A stretch of DNA of 64,000 nt, from positions 471,093 to 535,092 of the forward strand of contig CAJTGI010000001.1 in the NCBI GenBank assembly GCA_910575435.1, read 5' to 3'. The position numbers and the translations under genes were made by a program. This document shows, piece after piece, positions 8,889 to 16,063 of this stretch. Position 1 is the stretch's first letter, and each line of letters opens with the position of its first letter. The DNA is from Clostridiaceae bacterium. GTDB lineage: Bacteria > Bacillota > Clostridia > Lachnospirales > Lachnospiraceae. The notes beneath the pieces were generated by a model, which had not been told where the DNA came from, made no database searches, and saw only the letters and a list, made by a program, of their open reading frames with translations.

Positions 8889-10268
8889 CTATTCGCAATC
8901 ATTGTAAATATCAGCTAATTTTTTGTGCCGCCCCACGTACTTGTATGCCGGACGGATAATCTTTCCCTTATTCACCAGTTCCTCCAAGCGGTGGGCGCTC
9001 CAACCCGCCATTCTGGATATGGCAAAGAGGGGCGTGAAAAGTTCCTCCGGTATGCCCAGCATGGTATAAATCAACCCGCTATAAAAATCAACATTGGCAC
9101 AAATTGGCTTTAATATATGGGATCGTTTCATCAATAGTTCTTTGCTAATCCGCTCCACCCTGTCGTAGAGGGCAAATTCCTTATCCATCCCCTTGACCTT
9201 CGCCAGCCTCCGGGCATAATCCTTCAGTACCGTCTCTCTGGGATCCGACAGCGTATACACCGCGTGTCCGATGCCATAAATCAGCCCCAGTCCGTCAAAT
9301 GCCTCCTTCCTCAGCACTCTCTGCAGATAAATGCGAATCTGCTCCTCATCCTCCAAATCACTGCAGCACTCCCGCAATTCTCCCATCATCTGCTGCACCT
9401 TCAAGTTGGCTCCGCCGTGGCGCGGCCCCTTCAGAGAGGCAATGGAAGCGGCTACGGCAGAATAAGTATCTGTGCCGGAAGAAGTCACCACATGATTGGT
9501 AAAGGTAGAGTTATTTCCACCTCCGTGCTCGGCGTGAAGCACCAGCGCCGCATCCAGCACCCTGGCCTCCAGCGTGGTAAATTTACCATTCGGCCGAAGC
9601 ATATGTAATATATTTTCCGCAGTAGAATATTCTTTCTTTGCGGGCTTAATCACCAGGCTGTCAAAATAATGGAAATGCCTGTATGCATGATGATTGTATA
9701 CCGCAATCAGAGGCATCTTCGCAATCAGCTGCAGCGACTGACGCAACACATTAGATACGGAAATATCATCCGGATTACTGTCATAAGAATACAGGGTCAG
9801 CACGCTTTTCTGCAAGCCATTCATCAGATTCGGGCTGGGCGCCTTCATAATCACATCCCTCACAAACTGGCCGGATAATTCCTGCAAGCTGCCCAGAATC
9901 TCCACAAAATCCTCCAGCTGCCTCTCATCGGGAATACTTCCAAACAATAGCAGATACGTAGCCTCCTCATAGGCGTAACGCTTTTCCACCCCGGAACCCA
10001 CCAGTTCCTTTACATCATATCCCTGATAATATAGTTTCCCATCTGCCGGCTCCTTCACGCCATCCACTATCTGGTATCCAGCCACATCAGAAATTTCAGT
10101 GAGTCCTGTCAGCACACCCTTTCCCGTACTGTCACGCAGTCCTCTTTTCACATCATATTCCTGATACAGATTCAAATCAATCGCACCAGACTGCATGCAA
10201 TTCTCCACCAGCTCGTCAAACTTGCTGTCCAGTGTCTCTGTCAATGACATCATCGTATGCTCTTTCAT
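8889..10268 (-). CDS. gltA: Citrate synthase
   Basis: 459 residues, the longer type found in clostridia. The catalytic triad regions are present: His in LHAEHGGGNNSTFTNHV, His in GPRHGGANLKVQ / GIGHAVYTLSDPRE, and Asp in NVDFYSGLIYTMLGIP. The enzyme condenses oxaloacetate and acetyl-CoA to citrate in the cytosol; with no other TCA-cycle gene nearby it probably supplies 2-oxoglutarate for glutamate by an incomplete cycle. 2-Methylcitrate synthase is the main alternative but no propionate genes are present. The start is the ATG at 10268 after AAAGGGGG (9 nt). It appears monocistronic. A 10-bp inverted repeat about 55-90 bp upstream may be an operator. Confidence 0.93.
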   Translation of the reverse strand: MKEHTMMSLTETLDSKFDELVENCMQSGAIDLNLYQEYDVKRGLRDSTGKGVLTGLTEISDVAGYQIVDGVKEPADGKLYYQGYDVKELVGSGVEKRYAYEEATYLLLFGSIPDERQLEDFVEILGSLQELSGQFVRDVIMKAPSPNLMNGLQKSVLTLYSYDSNPDDISVSNVLRQSLQLIAKMPLIAVYNHHAYRHFHYFDSLVIKPAKKEYSTAENILHMLRPNGKFTTLEARVLDAALVLHAEHGGGNNSTFTNHVVTSSGTDTYSAVAASIASLKGPRHGGANLKVQQMMGELRECCSDLEDEEQIRIYLQRVLRKEAFDGLGLIYGIGHAVYTLSDPRETVLKDYARRLAKVKGMDKEFALYDRVERISKELLMKRSHILKPICANVDFYSGLIYTMLGIPEELFTPLFAISRMAGWSAHRLEELVNKGKIIRPAYKYVGRHKKLADIYNDCE

Positions 10269-10323
10269 GACTGGTTCCCCCTTTACTTCCGTTCTTATTT
10301 TCCATCATTTCTCTTGTGCATTT

Positions 10324-10359
10324 AAGTATTTTTGTATACAATAAACCCAAAAAATACTT
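10324..10359. promoter_or_regulatory. Inverted repeat upstream of citrate synthase, candidate operator
   Basis: AAGTATTTTT at 10324-10333 is mirrored by AAAAATACTT at 10350-10359. The space between holds GTATAC, a possible -10 box for the citrate synthase gene (minus strand). The symmetry and position suggest a repressor site; no regulator gene lies next to it, and promoter strength is uncertain. Confidence 0.4.
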
Positions 10360-10458
10360 GACGCTATCTTCATATTGTAACCTAGATAAAGAACTGCGTC
10401 AAGTTTTCAAACAATCACCACAATCACCCTAGCCAAAGGCTGCCATTCACGGCCAAGC

Positions 10459-11343
10459 CTACGACACCTTTTTCGTGCGGTATTCCAGGCGGAGCTTGTC
10501 CGTCAGCAATGCCATAAACTCAGAATTGGTCGGCTTTCCCTTTCCCGCGCACACCGTATTGCCGAACAGCTCTTCCAGCGTCTCCAGGCTTCCCCTGCGC
10601 CATGCAATCTCAATGGCATGTCGAATCGTACGCTCCACGCTGCTGGAAGTCGTCTTGTACTTCTGGGCGATGGAGGGATAGAGAAATTTCGTAATATAGT
10701 GCAGCATATTCCGGTCATAGAAGGACATGATTATGCCCTCCCGTATGTACTGATAGCCTTTGATATGTGCCGGTATGCCGATTTCCAAAAGAATATTGGT
10801 GACATCCATCTCCAGGTCTCCTGAAAATCGATAGCCTTCTCCAAAGGAAACCGCATTTCCTTGGGCAATGCCAGTCCCCCTCCCAGAGATTTTGGAAACA
10901 TCGCCTTCCGTCCCCTTCTCTGGCTGTCCGGGTATGGAAGGCATGTAATTCATCCCCTCCTGCCTTTCCATCAGCTGGAAAATCCTCTTTATGAGCATGG
11001 TATTAGACACCGGCTTCATCATATAGTAATCTGCCCCAGCCTTCATCGCCTCATTCACCAGGTTCTCCATCCGGAGTGCCGTCTCGATGACAAACACCGG
11101 ACGCCTAGGAACCAGGTCTCCCCTGCTCACCTCTTCCAAAATCCCGATGCCGTCAATGCCTGGAAGGATCATATCCATCACTACCACATCCGGCTGCTTC
11201 TCCCGGATTGCCTCCAGGGCCTTGCTCCCATTTCCTGTTGACAGAAGGACTTCCATGCCCATTTCCCGCATGGAGCGCTCCTTGCTCTCCCGATCTTGCA
11301 CATTGTTGTCTGCAATTATGATGCGCAATGCTTCCTCTTTCAT
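10459..11343 (-). CDS. spo0A: Spo0A-type response regulator, probable paralogue
   Basis: 294 residues. Residues 5-125 are a receiver domain with phospho-acceptor Asp57 (VVVMDMILPG), Thr89 and Lys110. Residues 175-290 are the Spo0A DNA-binding domain, which has no close look-alikes: IGIPAHIKGYQYIREGI, the recognition region SSSVERTIRHAIEIAWRRG and KPTNSEFMALLTDKLRLE. Spo0A-P controls entry into sporulation. Two points are odd. The acidic Mg2+ pocket, ADDN in usual Spo0A, reads ADNN (Asn13 replaces the second Asp). The gene also lacks the usual spoIVB neighbour. Both suggest a second, diverged copy or altered phosphorylation. The start is the ATG at 11343 five nt after AGGTGG; a GTG three codons upstream overlaps that site. 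It carries the shared leader element also found before two other genes. Confidence 0.88.
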   Translation of the reverse strand: MKEEALRIIIADNNVQDRESKERSMREMGMEVLLSTGNGSKALEAIREKQPDVVVMDMILPGIDGIGILEEVSRGDLVPRRPVFVIETALRMENLVNEAMKAGADYYMMKPVSNTMLIKRIFQLMERQEGMNYMPSIPGQPEKGTEGDVSKISGRGTGIAQGNAVSFGEGYRFSGDLEMDVTNILLEIGIPAHIKGYQYIREGIIMSFYDRNMLHYITKFLYPSIAQKYKTTSSSVERTIRHAIEIAWRRGSLETLEELFGNTVCAGKGKPTNSEFMALLTDKLRLEYRTKKVS

Positions 11344-11397
11344 AAAAACCACCTATACCTTTCCAGTACCTGCAAACTTGAATGGGCATGTAATGTC
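11341..11397 (-). repeat. Leader repeat element, copy 1 of 3
   Basis: Read on the minus strand, the stretch just before the Spo0A-type start contains TTACATG, CATTCAAGTTTGCAGG, TACTGGAAAGG and then the ribosome site and ATG. The same order and wording recur before the start codons at 59130 (minus) and 47031 (plus), upstream of unrelated proteins. Function is unknown; it may be a mobile or shared 5' untranslated element. Confidence 0.6.
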
Positions 11398-11629
11398 CTA
11401 CGCCGCAGGTACAATATTTGCCCATATCTCCTGCTTATTCAACATAAATCCAGAAGATTTGGACTTTTCACTCGATGATGTCTTAATTATAGACAAAGCA
11501 TGGGAATAACCATGTAGCCCAAAAGGAATCCAAATGGAATTTACCCCAGATTCATACAAAAATCTTTCAAAAAAAACAAAAATGGCATCTTTTTTTGACA
11601 AAATATCAGTCGTTACGATTCACGGTCGA

Positions 11630-12421
11630 TTAATTTTCATTTGAAGCAAATAAAGAAGTGCCGGCATGCTGGTCTCCCGCTCTTCCCTCCCCGCTGCATG
11701 CGGCAATATACTGGCTTCTCCACTTTCTCGCCTCCTCCCGGTATTTCGTGGCCGTATCCATCAATTCCCCGTACTGGGCCTTGATGCTCTCTATCAGTTC
11801 CCTGCTATCATGCAAATCCTGCTGCAGAAGCTCCATCTCTTCCCTGCTCTGGCTCTGCTGCCCCGCCAATTCGCTCTGCCTTGCCTCCCACCAATACTTC
11901 CAGCCCGCCAGTTCCTCCCAGGAATCCCCGGAACACAGGCGGTAATATCTGCGCATTTTCCCATCGTCTACGCCCACCAGCAATTCCTCTCCCCAAGGAA
12001 GCACTTGATAATCCGGCCTGCTGTCATATTCGCCCAGAATCTCCGTCTTCTTTCCCTCGCCCACATAAATTCCCCGCAAGGCGCAACCTCCCTCCCACTC
12101 CTTCTCCTCCATATAGAATACCAATAATTTCTCCCCGTGGAGCATCAGCCTGGGACAGCAGATTCGCATGTTCTCCCCCGACTCCAGCACATATTTCTTG
12201 TCAGGCTGGGACGCATCCCGCACCAGATATTCTCCCCTCTGATTTCTATACCCGTAATAAACCGCATCCCGCCAGAATATATCAGACAATTCCCCCAGGC
12301 AGTCTCCCGCCAGAAGCTGGGGACGGGCCCATGACTGGCCCGACCATCTCCTAAGATACACCCCGTTTTGAAAAGCATACACAATGATATGCTGCCCCTG
12401 TCCCAAAGAATAGATTCCCAT
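11630..12421 (-). CDS. Uncharacterised protein: propeller-like N-terminus and C-terminal coiled coil
   Basis: 263 residues, not recognised. Residues 1-170 have alternating short beta-like segments rich in Trp, Tyr and Gly (YLRRWSGQSWARPQLL, DAVYYGYRNQRGEYL, DYQVLPWGEELLVG), resembling a few blades of a sugar- or lectin-type beta propeller. Residues 175-245 are a charged, Gln-rich heptad stretch (EEMELLQQDLHDSRELIESI) predicted to form a coiled coil. There is no signal peptide or membrane helix. The start at 12421 follows GAGGGG by 4-6 nt; an ATG four codons earlier has only a weak site. It lies between the Spo0A paralogue and a divergent Cys-rich protein gene, a context compatible with a sporulation role, but this is only inference. 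Confidence 0.65.
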   Translation of the reverse strand: MGIYSLGQGQHIIVYAFQNGVYLRRWSGQSWARPQLLAGDCLGELSDIFWRDAVYYGYRNQRGEYLVRDASQPDKKYVLESGENMRICCPRLMLHGEKLLVFYMEEKEWEGGCALRGIYVGEGKKTEILGEYDSRPDYQVLPWGEELLVGVDDGKMRRYYRLCSGDSWEELAGWKYWWEARQSELAGQQSQSREEMELLQQDLHDSRELIESIKAQYGELMDTATKYREEARKWRSQYIAACSGEGRAGDQHAGTSLFASNEN

Positions 12422-12566
12422 AGCACCCCTCATTCCTACATGATAAACCTAATGTGCCGTTACCATTCATAGTAACAATTTATTCAGACTATCTTAATTT
12501 ATATGGTAGCAATTCGCAAAATAGAACATAAGATAACATCAAACAAGAAAAAAAGGAAGTAACGAT

Positions 12567-13550
12567 ATGGAAATTTGTAACTCTGGAAAATGCGGATGCA
12601 GTACCCGAATTGTCAGCCAGGCAGTGAAGAATATGCCCCATGGATGCACCGACGTATGCGTGAATCCAATCTGCGGAGACCCCAGTGTCTTAAGCATCAT
12701 GGCACCTCTCATTTACGATGAAATCGGCATCAACCTCTGTGCAACCTTTGATTTGTGCACGGACATTTCCTGTGCCTACCCAACTGCCACGAAGGCAAAT
12801 ATTCAGGTAATCAGCATCACCAGCGACTGCGGCCCCGCAGATATCTCCATCAGGAACATCATCGGCCGGCCGAACTGCTATGAAGTCACCCTGTCAAACT
12901 TGAAAGTCACCTTTGCGATGAACCTGTTTGACTCAGACTGCCGCCTGGTGGGAACCATCTATCCCACCGCTGTATACCTGCCAGCAAAGTGCAAGGCGCC
13001 CACCTACAATAAGGAAACCAATCCTTCTTCTGTCACGATGGAAATATTTGCGCCCTACGGCGCTGTCTATAATGACACCTGTGCCACGCCCACGCCTGCG
13101 ATTAACTTTATCGGTTCCCTCACCAGCAACAATGCTATCCGCCAGGGAATCAACCTGTTTGCCTATCCAAAACTAATCGGATTCGACATTGCCAACGACA
13201 ATGCCACCGTGGGCCTCACCCTGGTATTGCAGAGTCTGTACTATGCGGGATACAATGTGGCCAGCGAAGGCAAAATCCAGACGCCCAAGGGAAACCTCCT
13301 GGGTGCTGATGATACGGACTGTATGGAATTTGTAGCCGGAGAACTGCTGAATCTGGACATCAAGCCTTTGGAATTAGGCCCGCCTAAATGCGAGGAATGC
13401 CTGAAAAAAGAATGCAAGAAGGAGTCCGTCAGCTGCGGCACCTGCTCTGACTGCCCAAAGCCGCCAAAGCCAAAATGCCACTGCCATGACGAGGGTCCCA
13501 GAGAATGCGGCGCATCCCTTTCCCCGGCTCCTCCCATGCCAAAAGACTGA
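12567..13550 (+). CDS. Cys-rich protein, possible spore coat/exosporium component
   Basis: 327 residues, not assigned to a named family. It is Cys-rich at both ends: an N-terminal set (CNSGKCGCSTR, CTDVCVNPICGD) and a C-terminal set (CEECLKKECKK, CGTCSDC, CHCHDEGPREC) with Pro-rich linkers. The middle (60-265) is a beta-rich domain with little charge. There is no signal peptide, transporter or enzyme motif. Cys-rich proteins without signal peptides that are cross-linked outside the forespore are usual for clostridial coat or exosporium, so I infer that role. The ATG at 12567 follows AAAAGGAAG. A sigma-E/K-like -10 (CATAAGATA at 12527) lies upstream, without a convincing -35. A strong terminator follows. 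Confidence 0.7.
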   Translation: MEICNSGKCGCSTRIVSQAVKNMPHGCTDVCVNPICGDPSVLSIMAPLIYDEIGINLCATFDLCTDISCAYPTATKANIQVISITSDCGPADISIRNIIGRPNCYEVTLSNLKVTFAMNLFDSDCRLVGTIYPTAVYLPAKCKAPTYNKETNPSSVTMEIFAPYGAVYNDTCATPTPAINFIGSLTSNNAIRQGINLFAYPKLIGFDIANDNATVGLTLVLQSLYYAGYNVASEGKIQTPKGNLLGADDTDCMEFVAGELLNLDIKPLELGPPKCEECLKKECKKESVSCGTCSDCPKPPKPKCHCHDEGPRECGASLSPAPPMPKD

Positions 13551-13590
13551 CCACTCTATCATTCTTAAGTAATTCTTCTGTACAATCACA

Positions 13591-13634
13591 GGGCTGCCGC
13601 ACTACGAATCTGTAGTGGGGCAGCCCCTTATTTT
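13591..13634 (+). terminator. Rho-independent terminator after the Cys-rich protein gene
   Basis: A long stem, GGGCTGCC plus ACTAC on the left and GTAGT plus GGGCAGCCC on the right, closes a short loop and is followed by TTATTTT. It insulates the next operon, whose promoter begins inside its T-run. Confidence 0.88.
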
Positions 13635-13661
13635 GAGAAATCAAAAAGAGTGTGCTATACT
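13633..13661 (+). promoter_or_regulatory. Predicted sigma-A promoter of the 13.7-18.6 kb two-component/ABC operon
   Basis: TTGAGA at 13633-13638 and TATACT at 13656-13661 are spaced by exactly 17 bp, about 50 bp before the response regulator start at 13715. Confidence 0.65.
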
Positions 13662-13714
13662 GATTTCAAAATGAAACCAGGCATCAAGACATCATAAAAA
13701 TTTGGAGGCGGGTT

Positions 13715-14383
13715 ATGAAAAAAATATTAGTTGTTGAGGACGATTGGGATTTGAATCAGGGGATATGCCACGCATTATCAAAAGAAGGTTATGAAACAAT
13801 CCCTGCCCATTCTCTAGAGGAGGCGGAGGAGTTTTATTCACGAAGAGGGGCAGATCTGGTCTTGCTGGATGTGAATCTGCCAGATGGAGAAGGCTTTTCC
13901 TTCTGTCAGCGGATCAAGCAGAGACGTAGGATTCCGGTTTTATTTCTGACAGCAAGAGATTTGGAAGAGGATGCACTGACAGGATATGAAGCAGGAGCGG
14001 AGGATTATATTACAAAGCCCTTTTCCATAAAAGTAATAATAAAGAAGATAGAAGTAATGTTCAGAAGGGAAACGGATGACAGAACCATGGTTTATCAAGA
14101 TGGCTATCTGATGGTGGACTTTGATAAAGCCAAGGTAGAGGTGTTAGGTAAAGAATGTCTTCTTACCCCTACGGAATTCCGTTTGCTCCGGCAGCTGATA
14201 GATCACAAAGGACAACTGCTGACTTATTCTGTATTGCTGGAACGCTTATGGGATAACGATGCCCAATTTGTAGACAAGCATACGCTTGCGGTAAATGTGA
14301 ACCGATTGCGGGGAAAGATAGAGGATGCACAGCACAAATATATTTCAAATGTATATGGGATGGGATATCAATGGTTGAGTTAA
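13715..14383 (+). CDS. OmpR/PhoB-family response regulator
   Basis: 222 residues. Residues 1-115 are a receiver with the acidic pair (VVEDDWD), phospho-acceptor Asp (LVLLDVNLPDG, about 52), Thr/Ser switch (FLTARD) and Lys (ITKPFS). Residues 125-222 are a winged-helix DNA-binding domain (LTPTEFRLLRQLIDHKGQLL, VNRLRGKIED, YGMGYQWL). It pairs with the kinase encoded next, overlapping by 13 bp, and probably controls the ABC transporter genes that follow, as in BceRS-BceAB-type modules that sense cell-wall peptide antibiotics. The ATG follows TTTGGAGGCGGGTT. The operon is more AT-rich than its surroundings, suggesting horizontal acquisition. Confidence 0.93.
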   Translation: MKKILVVEDDWDLNQGICHALSKEGYETIPAHSLEEAEEFYSRRGADLVLLDVNLPDGEGFSFCQRIKQRRRIPVLFLTARDLEEDALTGYEAGAEDYITKPFSIKVIIKKIEVMFRRETDDRTMVYQDGYLMVDFDKAKVEVLGKECLLTPTEFRLLRQLIDHKGQLLTYSVLLERLWDNDAQFVDKHTLAVNVNRLRGKIEDAQHKYISNVYGMGYQWLS

Positions 14384-15300
14384 CAATATGGGCAGTTTGC
14401 GCCACTGTGGGGGCAGTGGTTTTATTGCATAAACTGTTTCGCTTTAAAAAAGATATGTATCAATTGATTTCGCAGTTAGAGCAATGGCTTGATGCCATTA
14501 TCTCAGAGAAGAAACTGGAGAAAGTCAATGAAGCCGAAGATACACTACAGGGAAAGATCGGTGAAAAATTCCATCGAATGAGCCGCATTTCTCAAAAGAA
14601 AAGGGAAGAGAGCGCAAGAGAGAAGGAAGAGATTAAGGAACTGATTTCTGATGTGTCCCATCAGACCAAAACTCCTATTGCCAATATGAAAATTTATCTT
14701 GACTTCCTCAAAGAGGAACCCCTATCAGATCAGGGAAAAGAATTTCTTGGCAATCTGGAATCCCAGACGGACAAGCTGGATTTTCTTTTTCAAAACATGG
14801 TAAAAATGTCGCGGATGGAGACGGGGATTATCAGGATACAGAGGGAGCAAGCCCCCATATTGGATACCTTAGGCAATGCGGTAGCCGCCATTGTTCCCAA
14901 AGCCGAAAAAAAGCAGATAGAATTGTTTGTGCGATGCGAGGAAGAAATCACTATATTCCACGATAGAAAATGGACGGAAGAGGCTCTGTTCAATATTCTT
15001 GACAATGGGGTAAAGTATACGGATGCGGGCGGGAAAATAAAGATTGAGGTATCTGTCTTAGAGATTTATACGAGAATCAGCATCCAGGACACCGGCAAAG
15101 GAATTGCCCTTGAACGGCAGGCTGAGATTTTTCATCGGTTCTATCGGGAGCCGGAGGTGCATGACCAGGAGGGAATCGGAATTGGGCTGTACCTAGCTAG
15201 AAAGATTATAGAACTGCAAAATGGGTATATCCAGGTGCGGTCCCAAGTAAACCAAGGGTCTGATTTCCAGATCTACTTGTTGAATGAATTGTCACAGTAA
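14371..15300 (+). CDS. Sensor histidine kinase, short-sensor (BceS-like) type
   Basis: 309 residues: one clear N-terminal membrane helix (residues 2-22) with practically no extracytoplasmic loop, a charged coiled region, the phospho-acceptor box ISDVSHQTKTPIANM (His about 95) and an ATPase domain with NILDNGVKYTDAGG (N box), DTGKGIALE (G1) and GIGIGLYLARKII (G2). Lack of an external sensor domain is typical of kinases that read the flux of a partner ABC transporter, consistent with the transporter genes just downstream. The start ATG lies inside the regulator gene end. Signal and partner are inferred from context. Confidence 0.92.
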   Translation: MVELTIWAVCATVGAVVLLHKLFRFKKDMYQLISQLEQWLDAIISEKKLEKVNEAEDTLQGKIGEKFHRMSRISQKKREESAREKEEIKELISDVSHQTKTPIANMKIYLDFLKEEPLSDQGKEFLGNLESQTDKLDFLFQNMVKMSRMETGIIRIQREQAPILDTLGNAVAAIVPKAEKKQIELFVRCEEEITIFHDRKWTEEALFNILDNGVKYTDAGGKIKIEVSVLEIYTRISIQDTGKGIALERQAEIFHRFYREPEVHDQEGIGIGLYLARKIIELQNGYIQVRSQVNQGSDFQIYLLNELSQ

Positions 15301-15379
15301 TGTGATAATGATAAATTGAGAATGGTTTGTGATTTTTGTTCAGTATACTTCTTTTATAAAATAAAAAGGAGGCGCACAA

Positions 15380-16063
15380 ATGAATATTGTGGAAACCAAA
15401 AATCTAAAAAAATACTATGAGATTGGCGAGAACAGGGTAAAGGCATTGGATGGCGTGGATTTTACCGTGAAGGAGCGGGAGTTTGTTGCTATTATCGGGA
15501 AATCCGGCAGCGGGAAGAGCACTCTCTTGCATATTATTGGCGGACTGGATTCGCCTACTGATGGCCAGGTGGTGGTTGATGGAAAACTGCTTGACGGAAT
15601 GAGCAGGGAGCAGCTTGCTATCTTCCGGCGGCGCAAGGTTGGGTTTATTTTTCAAAATTACAATCTGGTGCAGGACTTAAATGTTTATGAAAATATCGTC
15701 CTGCCCATAGAACTGGACGGGATGCACATTGATGGAGAATTTATCAATGAACTGTTATGCCTGTTAAAACTCACTGAGAAAAAGGAAATGCTTCCTGGCA
15801 TGCTGTCCGGCGGACAGCAGCAAAGGGTAGCCATCGCCAGGGCCATCGCCAGCAAGCCAGCAATTATTCTGGCAGATGAGCCGACAGGAAATCTGGATAC
15901 CCAGAGTAGTCATGATGTCATGGGATTGCTAAAGATGGTGGCAAAAAAATTTCAGCAGACAATCGTCTTAATTACCCATGACCATGATATTGCCCAGCTG
16001 GCAGACCGCATTGTACGGATTGAGGACGGCAGGCTTGTGAAAGGAAGTGGTTTTCATGCTTAG
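15380..16063 (+). CDS. ABC transporter ATP-binding protein (MacB/BceA/LolD type)
   Basis: 227 residues with Walker [11 protein letters not shown] (about 38-47), Q-loop FIFQNYNLV, signature [14 protein letters not shown], Walker [13 protein letters not shown] and the H-loop His in LITHDHD. The subfamily always works with FtsX-like permeases, here the gene that follows and overlaps it. Ribosome site AAAAAGGAGGCGCACAA precedes the ATG. An 80-bp gap with a TATACT box separates it from the kinase gene, so it may have its own promoter driven by the response regulator. The likely job is resistance to, or export of, antimicrobial peptides. Confidence 0.93.
   Translation: MNIVETKNLKKYYEIGENRVKALDGVDFTVKEREFVAIIGKSGSGKSTLLHIIGGLDSPTDGQVVVDGKLLDGMSREQLAIFRRRKVGFIFQNYNLVQDLNVYENIVLPIELDGMHIDGEFINELLCLLKLTEKKEMLPGMLSGGQQQRVAIARAIASKPAIILADEPTGNLDTQSSHDVMGLLKMVAKKFQQTIVLITHDHDIAQLADRIVRIEDGRLVKGSGFHA

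Noticed and set aside
11585..11605. 0A-box-like TTTTGTCAAAAA upstream of the Spo0A-type gene
   Set aside because: It lacks the TGTCGAA core and is about 250 bp away from the start; too weak to call.
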